DNA of 64,000 nt from Prunus persica (GCF_000346465.2 NC_034012.1:18526548-18590547), one strand, 5' to 3'; shown: positions 1 to 11,165, counted from the stretch's first letter. Translations and numbers: made by a program. The notes: generated by a model from the sequence alone, not told the origin.

Positions 1-1645
1 AGCCCCATGGGTTTTGCCCAAAGAATGAGTTGAGCCTTAGATGGGTTTGTAGCAAGATGGTCGGGTGTTGTGTGGGCTCCTGTTTGTTTTTATTTTCATG
101 GCCCTTGCCGTTCGGCAAGGGACCAAGCTGGCGTGGGTAAGGATTTGCAAGGGTTGGACCCGAGACGGGCCTTGGCCAAATGATAAGAGGAGAGTAGGAG
201 CTAGGGTTGCGCCGTATGCCTTCAACAATTCGATTTGGAGGGAGCACGAGCAGCTGCTGGCGAGCTCATCTTGGCGAGGTCATCGTGTGAAGGAGCTAGC
301 TACCTCTCAACGACGCTGCCGATCGGCAGGGCTCGGCTGAAGATCCGCCGCGTGCGACGGGGCAAGTCCCAAGCTGCAGAGGAAGATTCGGCAAAGTCAG
401 CTTGGTTCAGAACCGATTTTGTGAGGCTTTAATTGTATTTGCTCAACCCTTGCCGAACGGCAAGGGTGGATTGAAATTTTTTGAGAGCCTGTGGTGTCTT
501 CGGCAAGAGGGCTTGTGAGGTTTTGGCTTGGGCTGCGTAGCAACCGTTTGGCAAGGTGTTTGAACCTTCATCATTGGCTGTGCTGAAGGAAGGCTGCTTC
601 GGCAAGCAACAAGGTCTTGGGTGTCTTGTGAGATGTTGGCAGAGTGGGTTGAAGGAGGACCATGTCCAGCAAGTTCTCAAGCTCTCGGCACTTTTCAGTC
701 AATATATTTTTTTCCACTTTGTATAAAGACACACCTTGGGTGTCCTGAGAAATTTTCCAAGTCGATGTCGTTTGACAGAGCTGTAAGAATGGTGTCGTTG
801 GCCTACTGGAATTCTTATCAGTGGTGCCGTTCCTGGTGGGACAAGGAATTAGCGAGCTGGCCCGGAGCTCGTATCTGTCATTTGTTGTGGGTGCAGATGC
901 TTTGGTACGGAGAGTCTTCAAATATGAGATAATCTGGAGTTGGGTGTGGTATCTTGCTTCAATCTGGGACTGCCGAACGGTACTTGGCAGCATTCGGAGG
1001 TTGATATGGCTTCTAAAAGGCATTGGTTGAAGCTAAATTATTGGAGATAAGCTTAGAAAACTGGGTGCCAATCTAGTCCTCGTATTTTGTCTTCAGATAG
1101 ATGGGTTTATGGTGGCTTTAGTACGGGCATTCCATGCAAGCCATGCAAAAAATGATATTTTTGGTGAGTTGGAGTATTGGGCCACTACCAAATTGGAACT
1201 TTTTCAAAGTGAATGAATCTGAACAGCTGTTAGACATATGCAATATTCATATTGTTGAATGGGACTTCGTAGTGAATTATTAAATATTGCATGCTTGCAA
1301 CTATGTTGAAATAATTCAATATAAGTATAGGAATCTTATCTCATAGTGGGGATGCACGGGCATTCTTTAGATTAATTGGAACAGTGTTCTGCTCCTTGGC
1401 CATGCAAGCAACGGAAGATGGTGTTCTTTATGGATGAGAATATTGGGCAATCTCCAAAGTCAAACTTTAGACAGTGTCTGATTGGTGGGTGGCTTCGGCA
1501 AATATATGTCTTCAGCTGGTTGATATTTTGATGACTCATGATTGCTTCAGCACAAGTATTACCGAACGGCAAGTTGGGGGACGTTGATCAAAGGGGTGCC
1601 GAAGGGCACGGAAGAAGGGAGAACGACAGAAGCCTTTTGTGTCAT
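1..1645 (-). mobile_element. Leader/internal region of a minus-strand Ty3/Gypsy element (runs off left edge)
   Basis: This stretch lies downstream, on the minus strand, of the LTR and primer-binding site at 1646-2198, so it should be the untranslated leader and 5' internal part of a Gypsy element that continues beyond the window. No gag or pol similarity could be read in any frame; the short open frames look random. The palindromic motif TGCCGTTCGGCA, or its variant TGCCGAACGGCA, recurs near 108, 452, 970 and 1561. The same motif recurs in the tandem array near 48,300, which suggests related element families. The assignment rests on position, not on protein evidence. Confidence 0.5.
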
Positions 1646-1664
1646 TTCCCACAGACGGCGCCAA
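1646..1664 (-). other. Probable Gypsy primer-binding site
   Basis: On the minus strand the sequence reads TTTGGCGCCGTCTGTGGGAA, a motif often found directly after the 5' LTR of plant Gypsy elements. It sits two bases inside the LTR end at 1667. The LTR-PBS order fixes the element's orientation as minus. Confidence 0.65.
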
Positions 1665-1666
1665 AC

Positions 1667-2198
1667 TGTTGATGCTCAAAATGGTTAGGCCAAGATTGAG
1701 TCCAACTTAGTGATGAGGTGTGATGGATGATGGATGAAGGTGAGGACCTTCACCAAGTGTGTGAGGATTTGGGAAAACGATAAACATATAAAAGACAAGA
1801 TATACGTGGTTCACCCGAATGATGGGCTACGTCCACGGAGAAGGGTGTTCTCATTATGATAATGTTTGTTTACATTTGTACAAAGGGATTAGACCCAAAT
1901 ATAAAGATAACAAGTGAGATGCCCAGCCCAGTCCTGGGATCCAGAAGAGAGAGAGTCCAAGGCCCAAGGGTCAGGATCCAAGACCAAGATCCGGATCCTC
2001 TTCTAAGGAAAGAGCAGTCTTCTTTTATAGGTGAGGGGGAGTCTTCATCTCTTGTAGTTTTCCGATGTGGGACTCCTCTTGCTTTGCTTAGAGTTGTGAC
2101 TTGTGGTAATGCTTCTTTGGCTAAGGTGATGACCTCTCAAAGCATGGCACTCGAATGATCTAGCCTAGCTAGTTGCTCGGTTAGTTATGGTACAAACA
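1667..2198 (-). repeat. 5' LTR of the minus-strand Gypsy element
   Basis: The segment has TG...CA ends on the plus strand (TGTTGATGCTC to GGTACAAACA). On the minus strand a TATAAAAG box lies at about 2022-2029, as expected for an LTR promoter. The minus-strand start TGTTTGTACCATAACTAACC resembles the start of the LTR ending at 48029, supporting a shared Tat-like family. The second LTR is outside the window, so ends are inferred from one copy only. Confidence 0.6.
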
Positions 2199-2271
2199 CG
2201 TGTTGTCACGATAACTGTACTTCCCCTTGCCCCAAAAGCAAAAGGACTACGTAGGAGATTCCAATCATGAA

Positions 2272-2617
2272 TGTTGATAGTATTTATCTCACATTGAAAA
2301 GTTAAGGGATCTAGTCTGGGTTTATAAGGAGTTGGGTTACTCCCCCCATTGCCAATTGGTTTTGGGGTGGAACCTCAACTTCCTTTATAGTATTAGAGCA
2401 AGGCTTCACGTGTTGTGCCCAACGGCCACACGTGCTCTCACGCCACCCAATATGTGTTGTCCATGTGTTAGGCTTGAAAGTTCGCCACACATGCCAAGGC
2501 GTGTTGAGAGTATTTGTCCCACATTGAAAAGTTAAGGGATCTAGCCTGAGTTTATAAGGAGTTGGGCTACTCCCCCCATTGCCAATTGATTTTGGGGTGA
2601 AACCTCAACTTCCTTCA
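2272..2617 (+). mobile_element. TRIM (terminal-repeat retrotransposon in miniature)
   Basis: Two direct repeats of 116 bp (2272-2387 and 2502-2617) start TGTTGA and are nearly identical. They flank a 114-bp core with no coding capacity. Directly after the first repeat comes TAGTATTAGAGCA, close to the initiator-tRNA-Met primer-binding consensus TGGTATCAGAGC. Tiny LTRs, a PBS and no proteins define a TRIM, which must be mobilised by enzymes from other elements. Flanks TCATGAA and TCATTGAA are only an imperfect target duplication. Cassandra-type 5S rRNA sequence was not seen in the repeats. Confidence 0.85.
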
Positions 2618-2882
2618 TCATTGAAAGAATCTTCGTTTTCTTATATTCCAAAAAAAGACATTACAATCTATTTATACACAAGGTATATGAATGTAAACCT
2701 TTTAGTTACTACATAACGGAAATGTATTTACAAATCATAATGCAGAAACAATTACATGCTGGCATTCATTAGCTTTAAACCACCCATTACTAGTTAGGAC
2801 TATGGTAATTGCCTGAGCGGACGACAAAGAATGGGAAGCTTGGAGAGTAAGTAGCGAAACCGAAGAGTGGAAAGATCCTTGG

Positions 2883-3604
2883 TTAGAACATTGGAAGTAA
2901 GGGAGACTGCACCGACATTATCACACCACAAACGTGTGGAGGTTCATACCACTTCCATGCCCAAGAAGTAATGCAAGGGACCAAGATCTTTCTTAAAAAA
3001 TTGACGGCCCAAATCAAGAATGAGCTGAGTAATGTGCGACCCACTATTTTTGTAACTAAAATGTCATCAACATAAATCAACAAGTAGATAGTAATAGACC
3101 AATGAAAGTACATGAATAAGAAGGAATCGGCCTTAGAAGCAATAAAGCCCAAATGCTCAAGATGAGTAGAAAAACATTGAAACCAGGCACGCGGAGTTTG
3201 TTTGAGCCCATATAACGCACGGTTGAGTTTACAAACATGTGTAGGATATTGTGAATCAAGAAACCCAGCAGGTTGCTTCATGTAGACTTCCTCAGTGAGA
3301 GAACCATGGAGAAATGCATTTTGGACATCAAGCTGGGGAATGGACCACCCAAAATGAATAGTGATGGCTAAGATAAGACGAATGGTGGAGTGATTGACCA
3401 TGGGGCTGAAGGTCTCGACATAATCCATACCTCTTGTTGATGAAAACAATTGGCCACCAAACGGGATTTAAACCATTCAATGGACCCATCAGAGCATGTC
3501 TTGATATGAAAGACCCATTTGTTGGGAAGTATATTCATAGTAGGCTTGGAAGGAACCAGAGTCCAGGTGCCAGCTTTCTGTAAAGCATTAAATTTTTCGG
3601 CCAT
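2883..3604 (-). pseudogene. Copia reverse transcriptase fragment
   Basis: The translation contains the classic Copia RT blocks: an 'ETFSPMVNHSTIRLIL' segment, 'QLDVQNAFLHGSLTEEVYM', 'ALYGLKQTPRAWF' and the catalytic 'YVDDILVT' box (normally YVDD plus a glycine/threonine stretch). Upstream, in another frame (3368-3604), is the preceding 'W...LVPSKPTMNILPNKWVF' RT entry region. The two pieces are separated by a frameshift near 3440. After the YVDD box the reading frame degenerates and no RNase H follows, so the protein is truncated. Family function is RNA-templated DNA synthesis of the element; this copy cannot be functional. Confidence 0.9.
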
Positions 3605-4338
3605 GGCCTTGCGCCAGTGTTTAGACTTTGGACCTGACTAAAACAAGTGGGCTCAACCAAGTGATTAGTAATAGCAGTAAGATGAGCATACTTAGGATTA
3701 GGCTTACAAGTACCAGCCTTAGCATGTGTGAGCATAGGATGAGAAACAGATTCACTAACCTGAGGAGAAGGAGGAGCTGGAGATGGAGATGCAGCAGCAC
3801 TTGGTGAGGTAGGAGAAGGATTGGCAGACCCTATTTTTCCTTCCATTGCAGCATGGGAGGGAAAGGTTAAAACATTGCGGTGGGAATCATGACGGTAAGT
3901 CTACAAAGTAGGAGGAGAAGTAGCAGGCTGTGGAATAGGAGGAAGATGCGGTGATGGAGGAGGAGGCCCAATTTCAATTGCGACCTCAGGTGGACTTGGA
4001 GAGTGAGCGGCCAAAGGAGGAGTGATGATGGTGTCTTTAAATGGAAAACAATGTTCATAAAAAACAACATGCCTAGATAGAAAAACACGACCAGTATGCA
4101 AATCAAGACAACGATAGCCATGGTGATTTAAAGAATACTCTAAGAAAACACACCGTTTTGATTGAAATTGAAGCTTATGTTGATTATATGGACGTAAATA
4201 GGGAAAACAAGCATAGCCAAAAACTTTAAAGAAATCATATTGAGGAGTCTTATGAAACAACCTGTGATAAGGAGAAACATTTTGAAGCACACGAGTGGGC
4301 AAAAGAGTTAGCCCAATATGGTAGAGGCATGGAGGCAT
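3605..4338 (-). pseudogene. Copia pol linker, integrase C-terminus and proline-rich spacer
   Basis: 3901-4338 encodes the end of the integrase region with the Copia-typical 'FKVFGYACFPYLRPYN' and 'KCVFLEYS' like blocks and 'GRVFLSRHVVFYE', followed by a Ser/Pro-rich spacer. The spacer continues at 3535-3846 in a different frame. The proline-rich linker between integrase and RT is normal for Copia polyproteins. Frameshifts near 3850 and 3900 break it. Confidence 0.8.
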
Positions 4339-5008
4339 GAGCCAAAAGAGTTAGCCCAGTTTCAACTAGATGACGATGTTTACGTTCTGCCAAACCATTT
4401 TGTTCGGGGTGATGGGGGCCAGAAAATTGATGGTGAATGCCATGGATATGGAAAAAGGATTGAAATTTTTTATTTTTATATTCACCACCCCCATCAGTCT
4501 GAACTATCTTAATTTTAGCATTGAACATGTTCTCAACCAAGGTTTTGAATTGAACAAAAGTAGCAAAGACATCGGATTTTAGTTTTAGGGGATAAAGCCA
4601 TGTGTAGCGAGAAAAAGCATCAATAAATAAAACATAATAACGAAAACCATAAAAAGATAAAGAGGGAGAAGTCCAAGCATCTAAATGTATTAATTCTAAT
4701 GGAGACAAAGCAATAGAGTTGGATAATTTAAAAGGTAATTTTCTACTTTTGCCTAAAGGACAAGACTGACCAAACAAATGAGAAAGAGGGCCTTGAAGAG
4801 GCAAATTATGATGCGAAACTAAATAATTTAAAACAGCTTTGGAAGGATGACCGAGTGGTGAATGCCAAATTCCATTAGCCACCTTAACACCTAAACATGC
4901 AAAGACACCATTGGAAAACTTTGAAGATGAAGGAACCAGAAAAGGATATTGGCCATTATCACTCCGCCCTTGGAAAAGGATCTTCCAGTCTCTAAATCCT
5001 GTACACAA
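4250..5008 (-). pseudogene. Copia GAG-pre-integrase and integrase core
   Basis: The frame carries the GAG-pre-integrase zinc-binding region ('WHSPLGHPS...' with H and later C residues), then the retroviral-type integrase core. The Asp residues of 'HLDAWTSPS' and 'VQTDGGGEYKN' and the Glu of 'PEQNGLAERKHRHLVE' form the expected D-D-E catalytic triad. Integrase inserts the cDNA into the host chromosome. The frame is open for about 250 residues but is separated by frameshifts from gag and RT, so the polyprotein is broken. Confidence 0.9.
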
Positions 5009-6262
5009 AAGAAATTCGAATAAAAGGTGAAATTACAGTGGTTATCTTTGGAAAATTGATGAACAGAGAGAATATTAGCAGAAGCATTAGGACAGTAAAA
5101 GGTGTGAGATAAAGGATACGTAGGAGGAGAAACATAGGATGTGCCAACTTGGAGAATTCCCAAACCTGTACCACCAAGCATGCCATTAAAGTTGTCAGTT
5201 CCCCGGTACTCTTGAGGATGAGAAAGCTGACTCAAATCATTGGTGATATGAGAGTTGGCACCTGAATCAGTAAGCCACTGAGAAGAAGAAGAACAGCCAA
5301 GGGGAGCAGCAATACCAGCAGAAGATTGAGTAGCATAAGCATTAAGACGTTGAGCCGGGACTCGGCCTTCATAGGAAAGATTGAGACAGTTGAAGCAATC
5401 AATAGCAGACTGACCATAACAGGTGCAGATTTGACATTGCAAGGGACCGGGAGCAGCAAAACTAGGAGGCGCCGATGAAGAAGCACCAACAGAACCACCA
5501 GGAGCAGCATCAAGAAGACCAGCAGCAACCAAAGCTAGGACAAGAACTAGAAGAAGAACCCAAATTGGAACCACGAGAAAACTGCCGCGAGAAAAACCAG
5601 AAAAACCACGGCCGCAACGGGGGGAAAAGGAACCACGACTGCGGAAACCACCATGACCATGAGCAGCAACGAGAACGGTAGCACCAGTGTCACCAGGAGG
5701 TGGTAGAGATTGAAGATGGCGTTCCACACTTAAAAGAAGAGCCTCCAACGTAGCATAGGTGATGGGAGTGTCAAAAGCTTTAGCAGAAGCAATAATAGTT
5801 TCATATATGGGCCCAACGTTATTCATAATAATGGTGACAAGATCATCATCGTTGAAAGGAGAACCAGACAACGCAACAATATTAGAGAGAGCATTGACCT
5901 TGTCAAGATAGTTTGCAATGGAAAGGTCACCACGAGTAGTCCACATAAGATCACTGCGGAGTTGCAAAATACGATTGTGCCACTAAGAAGCGTAGCGGTT
6001 TTCCAATGAAACCCAGGTAGTATGAGCAGAAGTTGACAGAGCAACAGTAGACAAGATAGTGGAAGAAAGAGAAGAACTTAACCATGAAAGAACTTGTTGG
6101 TCTTGCTGGATCCAGTCTTCATACGCAGGATTAACAAATTTAGTGAGTTTACCTTCAGCATCAGTCAGAAAGGCAGCAGGACAGATGCTAGAACCATCAA
6201 CAAAAGAGAGAAGATTGCGACTGCGAAGCAAAGGAATGATCTGTGCACACCAGGGAGGGAAA
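4891..6262 (-). pseudogene. Copia gag (UBN2 type) and protease
   Basis: The N-terminal part (5983-6262) has the 'LLRSRNLLSFVDG' segment typical of Copia UBN2 gag; a stop after 'LENRYAS' near 5983 separates it from the rest (4891-5967), which continues with 'LSIANYLDKVNALSN'. A decayed zinc-knuckle-like Cys cluster ('CQICTCYGQSAIDC') and the aspartic protease motif 'WLTDSGANSHI' follow. Gag forms the virus-like particle and the protease cleaves the polyprotein. Gly/Arg-rich repeats before the knuckle are usual RNA-binding sequence. Confidence 0.85.
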
Positions 6263-7049
6263 TCGAGAGGCTCAACGCCAGATTACTATGCTTGGATTCG
6301 GCATCAAGATTGGGGAACCTACTGTTATGTTTGCTTCCAAAAACAATGCTTTGGTTTCTCAGCCCACAAGGTCTGTCTCTTTTGCTATTCTGCCTCGTCG
6401 CCTGACTTCTACAGAAAAAGACAAATTGAAGTGTGATCACTGTGGTGAAAAGAGACATACTATCGACACCTGCTGGGCATTGCATGGGGTACCAGATTGG
6501 GAGAAGGAGCGGAGGCGTTTAAAAAGGGAACAACTAGATAGCAAAGCTCATGTGACTATTGTCCCCACTTCTGTGGCTGACATCACCACTGGGCACGGCC
6601 ATCTCACTACTACTCCTCCTTCGACTTTGACTGCGGTCTCATGCACTCCAACACCTCCGCCTCCGCCTCCAGGTAACTTTGGCAAGGCTTTCCATGCCCA
6701 TGATACCCGCGATACAGGTTGGATTATTGATTCAAGAGCTTCTGGACATATGATGTATAATTTTGCTTTATTCTCTACTACTCTTCCTCCTCATCGTGAT
6801 CATGTTCGGACTGCTAATAATGTTGCTGCTCCTGTCACCAGGGCTAGTTCTATACTCTTGACACCTGCTTTACCATTGGACAAAGTCTTACTGGTTCCAT
6901 CTTTGTCTAGTAATTTATTATCTATACTACAAGTTACTGAACCGTTAAACTGCGTTGTACTGATGTATCCGTCTTTTGTCTTACTACAAGATATCCAGAA
7001 CCGGGAGATCTTTGGTCGTGGTACTAAGAAATGGGGCTTTATTATTTAG
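6262..7049 (+). pseudogene. Copia gag C-terminus and protease
   Basis: The reading frame contains one CCHC zinc knuckle, 'CDHCGEKRHTIDTC', and a 'LHGVPDWEKERRRLKRE' segment that follows the knuckle in many plant Copia proteins. The protease site reads 'WIIDSRASGHM': the invariant DSGA glycine is replaced by arginine, so the protease should be inactive even before the stop at 7047. The N-terminal gag domain is missing. Confidence 0.85.
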
Positions 7050-7099
7050 ATGATGTGGCAACTAGTCGGGTTCTTCATGCTAGTAGCACTGAAACTTCT

Positions 7100-7960
7100 C
7101 AGCATCGCCGAATTTGGTTGCTCCATTACTGATTTGGTCATTACTCCTTTGGATATTTACGGCATTTGTTTTCTGCATTATTTAATGGTGTCAACAAGTC
7201 TGCTTTCCAATGTCAGACTTGTATTTTAGCTAAGGGTCATCGGGTATCCTACCCTCCCATTTGTAATAAACTGCTTATGCCATTTGATTTAGTTCATTAT
7301 GATGTTTGGGGACCTTCCCCTATTTCTACAGTCTTGGGAGTTCGTTGGTTTGTATTATTTGTGGATGATTGCACTCGTATGATGTGGTTATATAGGATGA
7401 AAAATAAAAGTGATGTGGTCGAAATTTTTCAGCATTTCTATCAGATGATTCATACTCAATTTATGCTATCAAGGTTTTTCGATCTGATAGTGGTGGAGAA
7501 TTTGTTAATTTAGCGTTATCCCATTTTTTTTTTACACTAAGGGTGCACTCCATGAGACTACTTGCCCTCAAACTCCACAACAGAATGGGATTGCTGAACC
7601 TAAAAATGGGCAGATCCTTGCTGTTGCCCGTGCTCTGCTGCTTGGTGCGTAAGTTCCAAAGCGGTTCTGGATGGATGCTGTTACCTGTGCAGTCTATCTC
7701 TTGAACTGTCTACCTTCACAAGTTTTGGATTTCCAAACTCCTATGCAGGTACTAATCCATCATATCTCTGCCTATTCTATGCTGACTCTGCCTCCAAAGG
7801 TGTTTGGTTGTGTCATCTATGTTCACCTCCATCAGAATCAGAGGAGTAAGCTGGACCCATGTGCTCTCTGTTGTGTCTTTCTGGGTTTCTCTTCTCATCA
7901 GAAAGGCTACCGATGCTATTATATATGTCTCTATGCATGTTACCTTTATTGAGGATGAAA
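7100..7960 (+). pseudogene. Copia integrase fragments
   Basis: 7166-7513 encodes the zinc-binding 'CQTCILAKGH' end and the first catalytic Asp block ('LVHYDVWGPSP') plus 'LFVDDCTRMMWLYRMK'. A frameshift in an A/T-rich run near 7490-7530 is followed by 'TPQQNGI'-like sequence and 7671-7952, which carries 'AVYLLNCLPSQVL' and the 'KVFGCVIYVHLH' C-terminal block. The pieces give a complete but broken integrase. Confidence 0.82.
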
Positions 7961-8048
7961 TGTTCTTCTCTAATACACCTGAGCATGTCCTTCAGGGGAA
8001 ACTGGTAGTGAAGGACATAACTGGCTAGATTTACAAGGAGGAGTAGTA

Positions 8049-9552
8049 TTGGATAGTTTGATACAAATAGAAGAACTGACCGAACCTGCTAAACTTGCTA
8101 CACCAGCCGAACCTGCTACACTAGCTGAACCTGCTATTTTAACTGATGTCACTACTGTCACTGAACTGATTGCCCCCCATGAAGCTTCTCTGATAGTACC
8201 CAATCAAGCTCCCATGGATATTCCTGAGGTAAGTGCTTCTATTCATACTTTTGATAATTCTTATGTTTTACTGCCTAGACGGAACCATGGGGTTCCACCT
8301 GATCGTTACTCACCAGAAGGCAAAACGAGATATGCTATTGCCCATTATGTGTCTGATCATAGGTTATCTCCTGAGTGCAAAGCGTTTGTGACCAGAATGG
8401 ATAGTATTAAAATTACAACCCGTGTTGAGGAGGCATTTAATGATCCAAAGTGGGCTGAAGCTATGACTATTGAAACGGAGGCATTGCAAAAAAATAATAC
8501 ATGGGACATTGTTGATCTACCAAAGGGAACGAAGCTTGTAGGATGCAGATGGGTGTTTACAGTTAAATATAATGCATATGGTACTGTGTAGAGGTACAAG
8601 GCAAAATTAGTAGCTAACATAGGGATATTTGTTGAAATGTCATCTTAACTTATACCTTAGTTTCAATTTGTCACCTGAAAATTTTTTTTAAGTGAAATGT
8701 CACCTGAATTTTTCAAAATCCATGATTTGTCACCTGAGTTTAACATCATCCAATTTTCCATTTATTTTCAAGGGTATTTTAGTCTTTTCATTTTCAAGGA
8801 TATTTTTAAAATGGAAAAAATTATTATTAAAAAAATGAAGCTAAAATGCAAAAATGACTGGGGGTTAAATCTGAAAAGATATATAATTTTTATAATTTTC
8901 AAGGGGTCTTTTCATAATATTTTTAAATAATTTTTCCATTTTTAAAATATTCTTGAAAACAAAAAGATTAAAATACCCTTGAAAATAGTTGGAAAATTGG
9001 ATGATGTTAAAATCAGATGACAAATCATGGATTTTGAAAAATTCAGGTGACATTTCACATATTTTTTTTTTCAGGTGACAAATTGAAACTAAGGTATAAG
9101 TTTAGGTGACATTTCAATGAATATCCCCTCAAACATATGGAGTTGATTATCATGATACTATTGCACCTGTGGCTAAGATGAATACTGTCAGAGTTTTGTT
9201 GTCCTTAGTAGTAAACTTGGATTAGACCCTGAGGCAATTTAATGTACAAAATGCATTCTTACATGGTGAACTAGAAGAAGAAGTGTACATGAGTCTTCCA
9301 CCAGGGTACAGGGTTACTAGTGAAACGGGAAATGTGTGCAAATTAAAAAAGGCATTGTACGAGTTAAAGCAGTCTCCTAGGGTATGGTTTGACAGATTTA
9401 CTACAGCTATGAAGAAGTTTGGTTACCAACAGGCCAATACTGATCATACACTATTCATTAAACATAGGGCTGGTAAGGTGACTTTGTTGATTATTTATGT
9501 TGATGATATGATTGTGACTAGTGATGATACTGTAGAAGTCGAGGAATTGTAG
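8049..9552 (+). pseudogene. Copia reverse transcriptase split by a MITE
   Basis: 8049-8591 holds the pre-RT linker (with a short Glu-Pro-Ala repeat 'LATPAEPATLAEPAI') and the RT entry block 'WAEAMTIETEALQKNNTW'. A stop at 8588 and then the MITE (8622-9127) interrupt it. RT resumes at about 9132 with 'YGVDYHDTIAPVAKMNT', 'NAFLHGELEEEVYM', 'ALYELKQSPRVWFDRF' and the catalytic 'YVDDMIVTSDD' box. A stop at 9550 and frameshifts follow. The original site can be read across the MITE because the protein blocks on either side are adjacent in all Copia RTs. Confidence 0.87.
8622..9127. mobile_element. Inverted-repeat MITE, about 506 bp
   Basis: The two ends are long inverted repeats: GGGATATTTGTTGAAATGTC at the left and its near complement ending ATATCCC at the right. 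The symmetry extends over at least 130 bases per arm, including repeated 'GGTGACA(A/T)' motifs. There is no coding capacity; the mirrored short frames on each strand come from the palindrome. The flanks AACATA (left) and CAAACATA (right) suggest an 8-9 bp target duplication with a small left-side deletion, which would fit a Mutator-type MITE. Confidence 0.85.
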
Positions 9553-9610
9553 AAGCATTTAGCTCTGAATTTGAGATGAAAGATTTGGGCAGTCTATAAT
9601 ATTTCTAGGA

Positions 9611-9768
9611 ATGGAAGTAACTCGATCTAAATATGGCTTATTTCTTTCACAAAGGAAGTATGTCATGGACCTGCTAGCAGATCCTGGAATGCTTGACTAT
9701 AAACCAGCTGATACACCTATTGTTGAGAATAATAAACTTGGTGTTTATGTGGATCAGGTCCCAACTAA
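9611..9768 (+). pseudogene. Copia RT C-terminal segment
   Basis: The frame encodes 'GLFLSQRKYVMDLLADPGM' and 'KPADTPIVENNKL', the conserved block between RT and RNase H of Copia polyproteins. It runs straight into the solo LTR starting at 9774. The same protein continues at 11527 with 'RYQRLVGRLIYLS', showing a clean insertion. Confidence 0.85.
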
Positions 9769-10512
9769 CAAAGTGTTGAGGCCCAAAAAATCTAAGGCCG
9801 GGCCCAAATATATTTCTAACCTAGTACGACACCTAACTTGGGAAGAAACCCGACTTGGGCACGCAAGAGTTATTCATATGTGCTTGCACACATGCCACGC
9901 CGAGCAAATAAGTAACACGCCACTTTACAAGCTTAAGTGGGCTCAAGCCACACGAATGCTTGGGGCTTGCTGAGTGGGTTGTGGCATGGATGGTTACGAG
10001 TATTCACAAGGCCCATTGATGGTCCAAGGAGTGGAAGTTTTGGGCTGCTTGGGAGCACCAAAACTCAAGCCCATTCCTTGAGCCCAAACATATGGGTAAG
10101 CATGAGAGTGATAACCCAATAGCTCATCACCTCAAGAAAAGGCCCAAACATCTTAGAAAATATCCAATAGTCATAGCCCACAACGCTTGGAAATATCCCA
10201 CATCAGTTAAAATGTCCAGCACCTTGTCAAAACCAAGGCAAACCCATATGCACAGATTGCTGGAAGTAAATCACCTTTTGACCAGCACCTTTACCCATTC
10301 TTTCCGTTGCAAGCTTTGGTGAGAAAACAAGAAGGAAAAGTGAGTGACGCCTCACCCACATGGAGAAGTCTAGCTGCGTGAAGGTCTTAGAACTTCAAAA
10401 AGCATCGTGCCTACATGCTCAGGCTGGGAAAGTTTCACCAAATAAGATGGAATGGAAGAAAGTGAAGGAAAAAGGGAGAAGGTGGCTTGATAAAATGAAG
10501 TGTTCTGGCACC

Positions 10513-10520
10513 TATAAAAG
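10513..10520 (+). promoter_or_regulatory. TATA box of the solo LTR
   Basis: TATAAAAG stands 740 bases into the LTR and is followed by GC-richer sequence. It is the only strong TATA match in the LTR on this strand and probably marks the U3/R boundary. Confidence 0.6.
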
Positions 10521-10604
10521 GAGGCACCTTCTATCTAGCAAAGGAACTAATGGAGAGTACACAACATCCTTACTCATTGTTGGAAGGTCTAATTTCATGC
10601 TATG

Positions 10605-11165
10605 TTCTTCCATCTTCTTCCTTTCTTTCCCATAAACACATCCAGAGAGAGCAAGCATCACCTCTCACCTTTGGAACCCTTCGATTTCAAGCCATGTTCT
10701 TCCATTGCTTCCCTTTTTCTCTTCTGTCAAGCCACTTAGAAGGCTAACGAAACTTTCGTCAAGCTGTTGGAAATCTGCTAAAGCCACCCATGCTTCCATC
10801 TTCTTCCTCTATTTCCCATAAACACATCCAAAGAGAGCAAGCATCATCTCTCACCTTTAGAACCCTTCGATTTCAAGCCATGTTCTTTCATTGCTTCCTT
10901 TTTTCTCTTCTATCAAGCCACCCAGGAGCCTGACGAAAGCTTTCATCAAGCTACTGGAAATCTGCTAAAGCCACCCATTCTTCCATCTTCTTCCTCTCTT
11001 TCCAATAAACACATCCAGAGAGAGCAAGCATCACCTCTCACCTTTGGAACCCTTCCATTTCAAGCCATGTTCTTCCATTGCTTCCCTTTTTCTATTCTGT
11101 CAAGCCACTCAAGAGCTTGACGAAGCTTTTGTTAAGCTGCCGGAAACTTGCTCAAGCCACTCATT
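10605..11165 (+). repeat. Tandem repeat, about 186 bp, three copies, inside the solo LTR
   Basis: The block beginning near 'ATAAACACATCCAGAGAGAG' recurs at about 10631, 10817 and 11003, each followed by 'TCACCTTTGGAACCCTTC' and 'AAGCCATGTTCTTCCATTGC' variants. Copies differ by scattered substitutions. They lie in the presumed R/U5 part of the LTR, downstream of the TATA box. Confidence 0.9.

Larger units (their letters stand above)
2618..6262 (-). mobile_element. Degenerate Ty1/Copia retrotransposon, minus strand
   Basis: Reading leftwards from 6262 the order is gag, protease, integrase, reverse transcriptase, as in Copia. The element lacks a recognisable 5' LTR and RNase H. A possible 3' LTR remnant at about 2618-2790 carries a minus-strand TATAAATAG box near 2668. 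At about 6262 its gag abuts, head to head, the gag of the plus-strand Copia element, so the 5' end of each was lost. Multiple stops and frameshifts make it inactive. Components are listed separately. Confidence 0.85.

Noticed and set aside
8697..9053. Two opposing short genes both starting MSPEFFKIHDLS
   Set aside because: They are mirror images created by the inverted arms of the MITE and have no other support.
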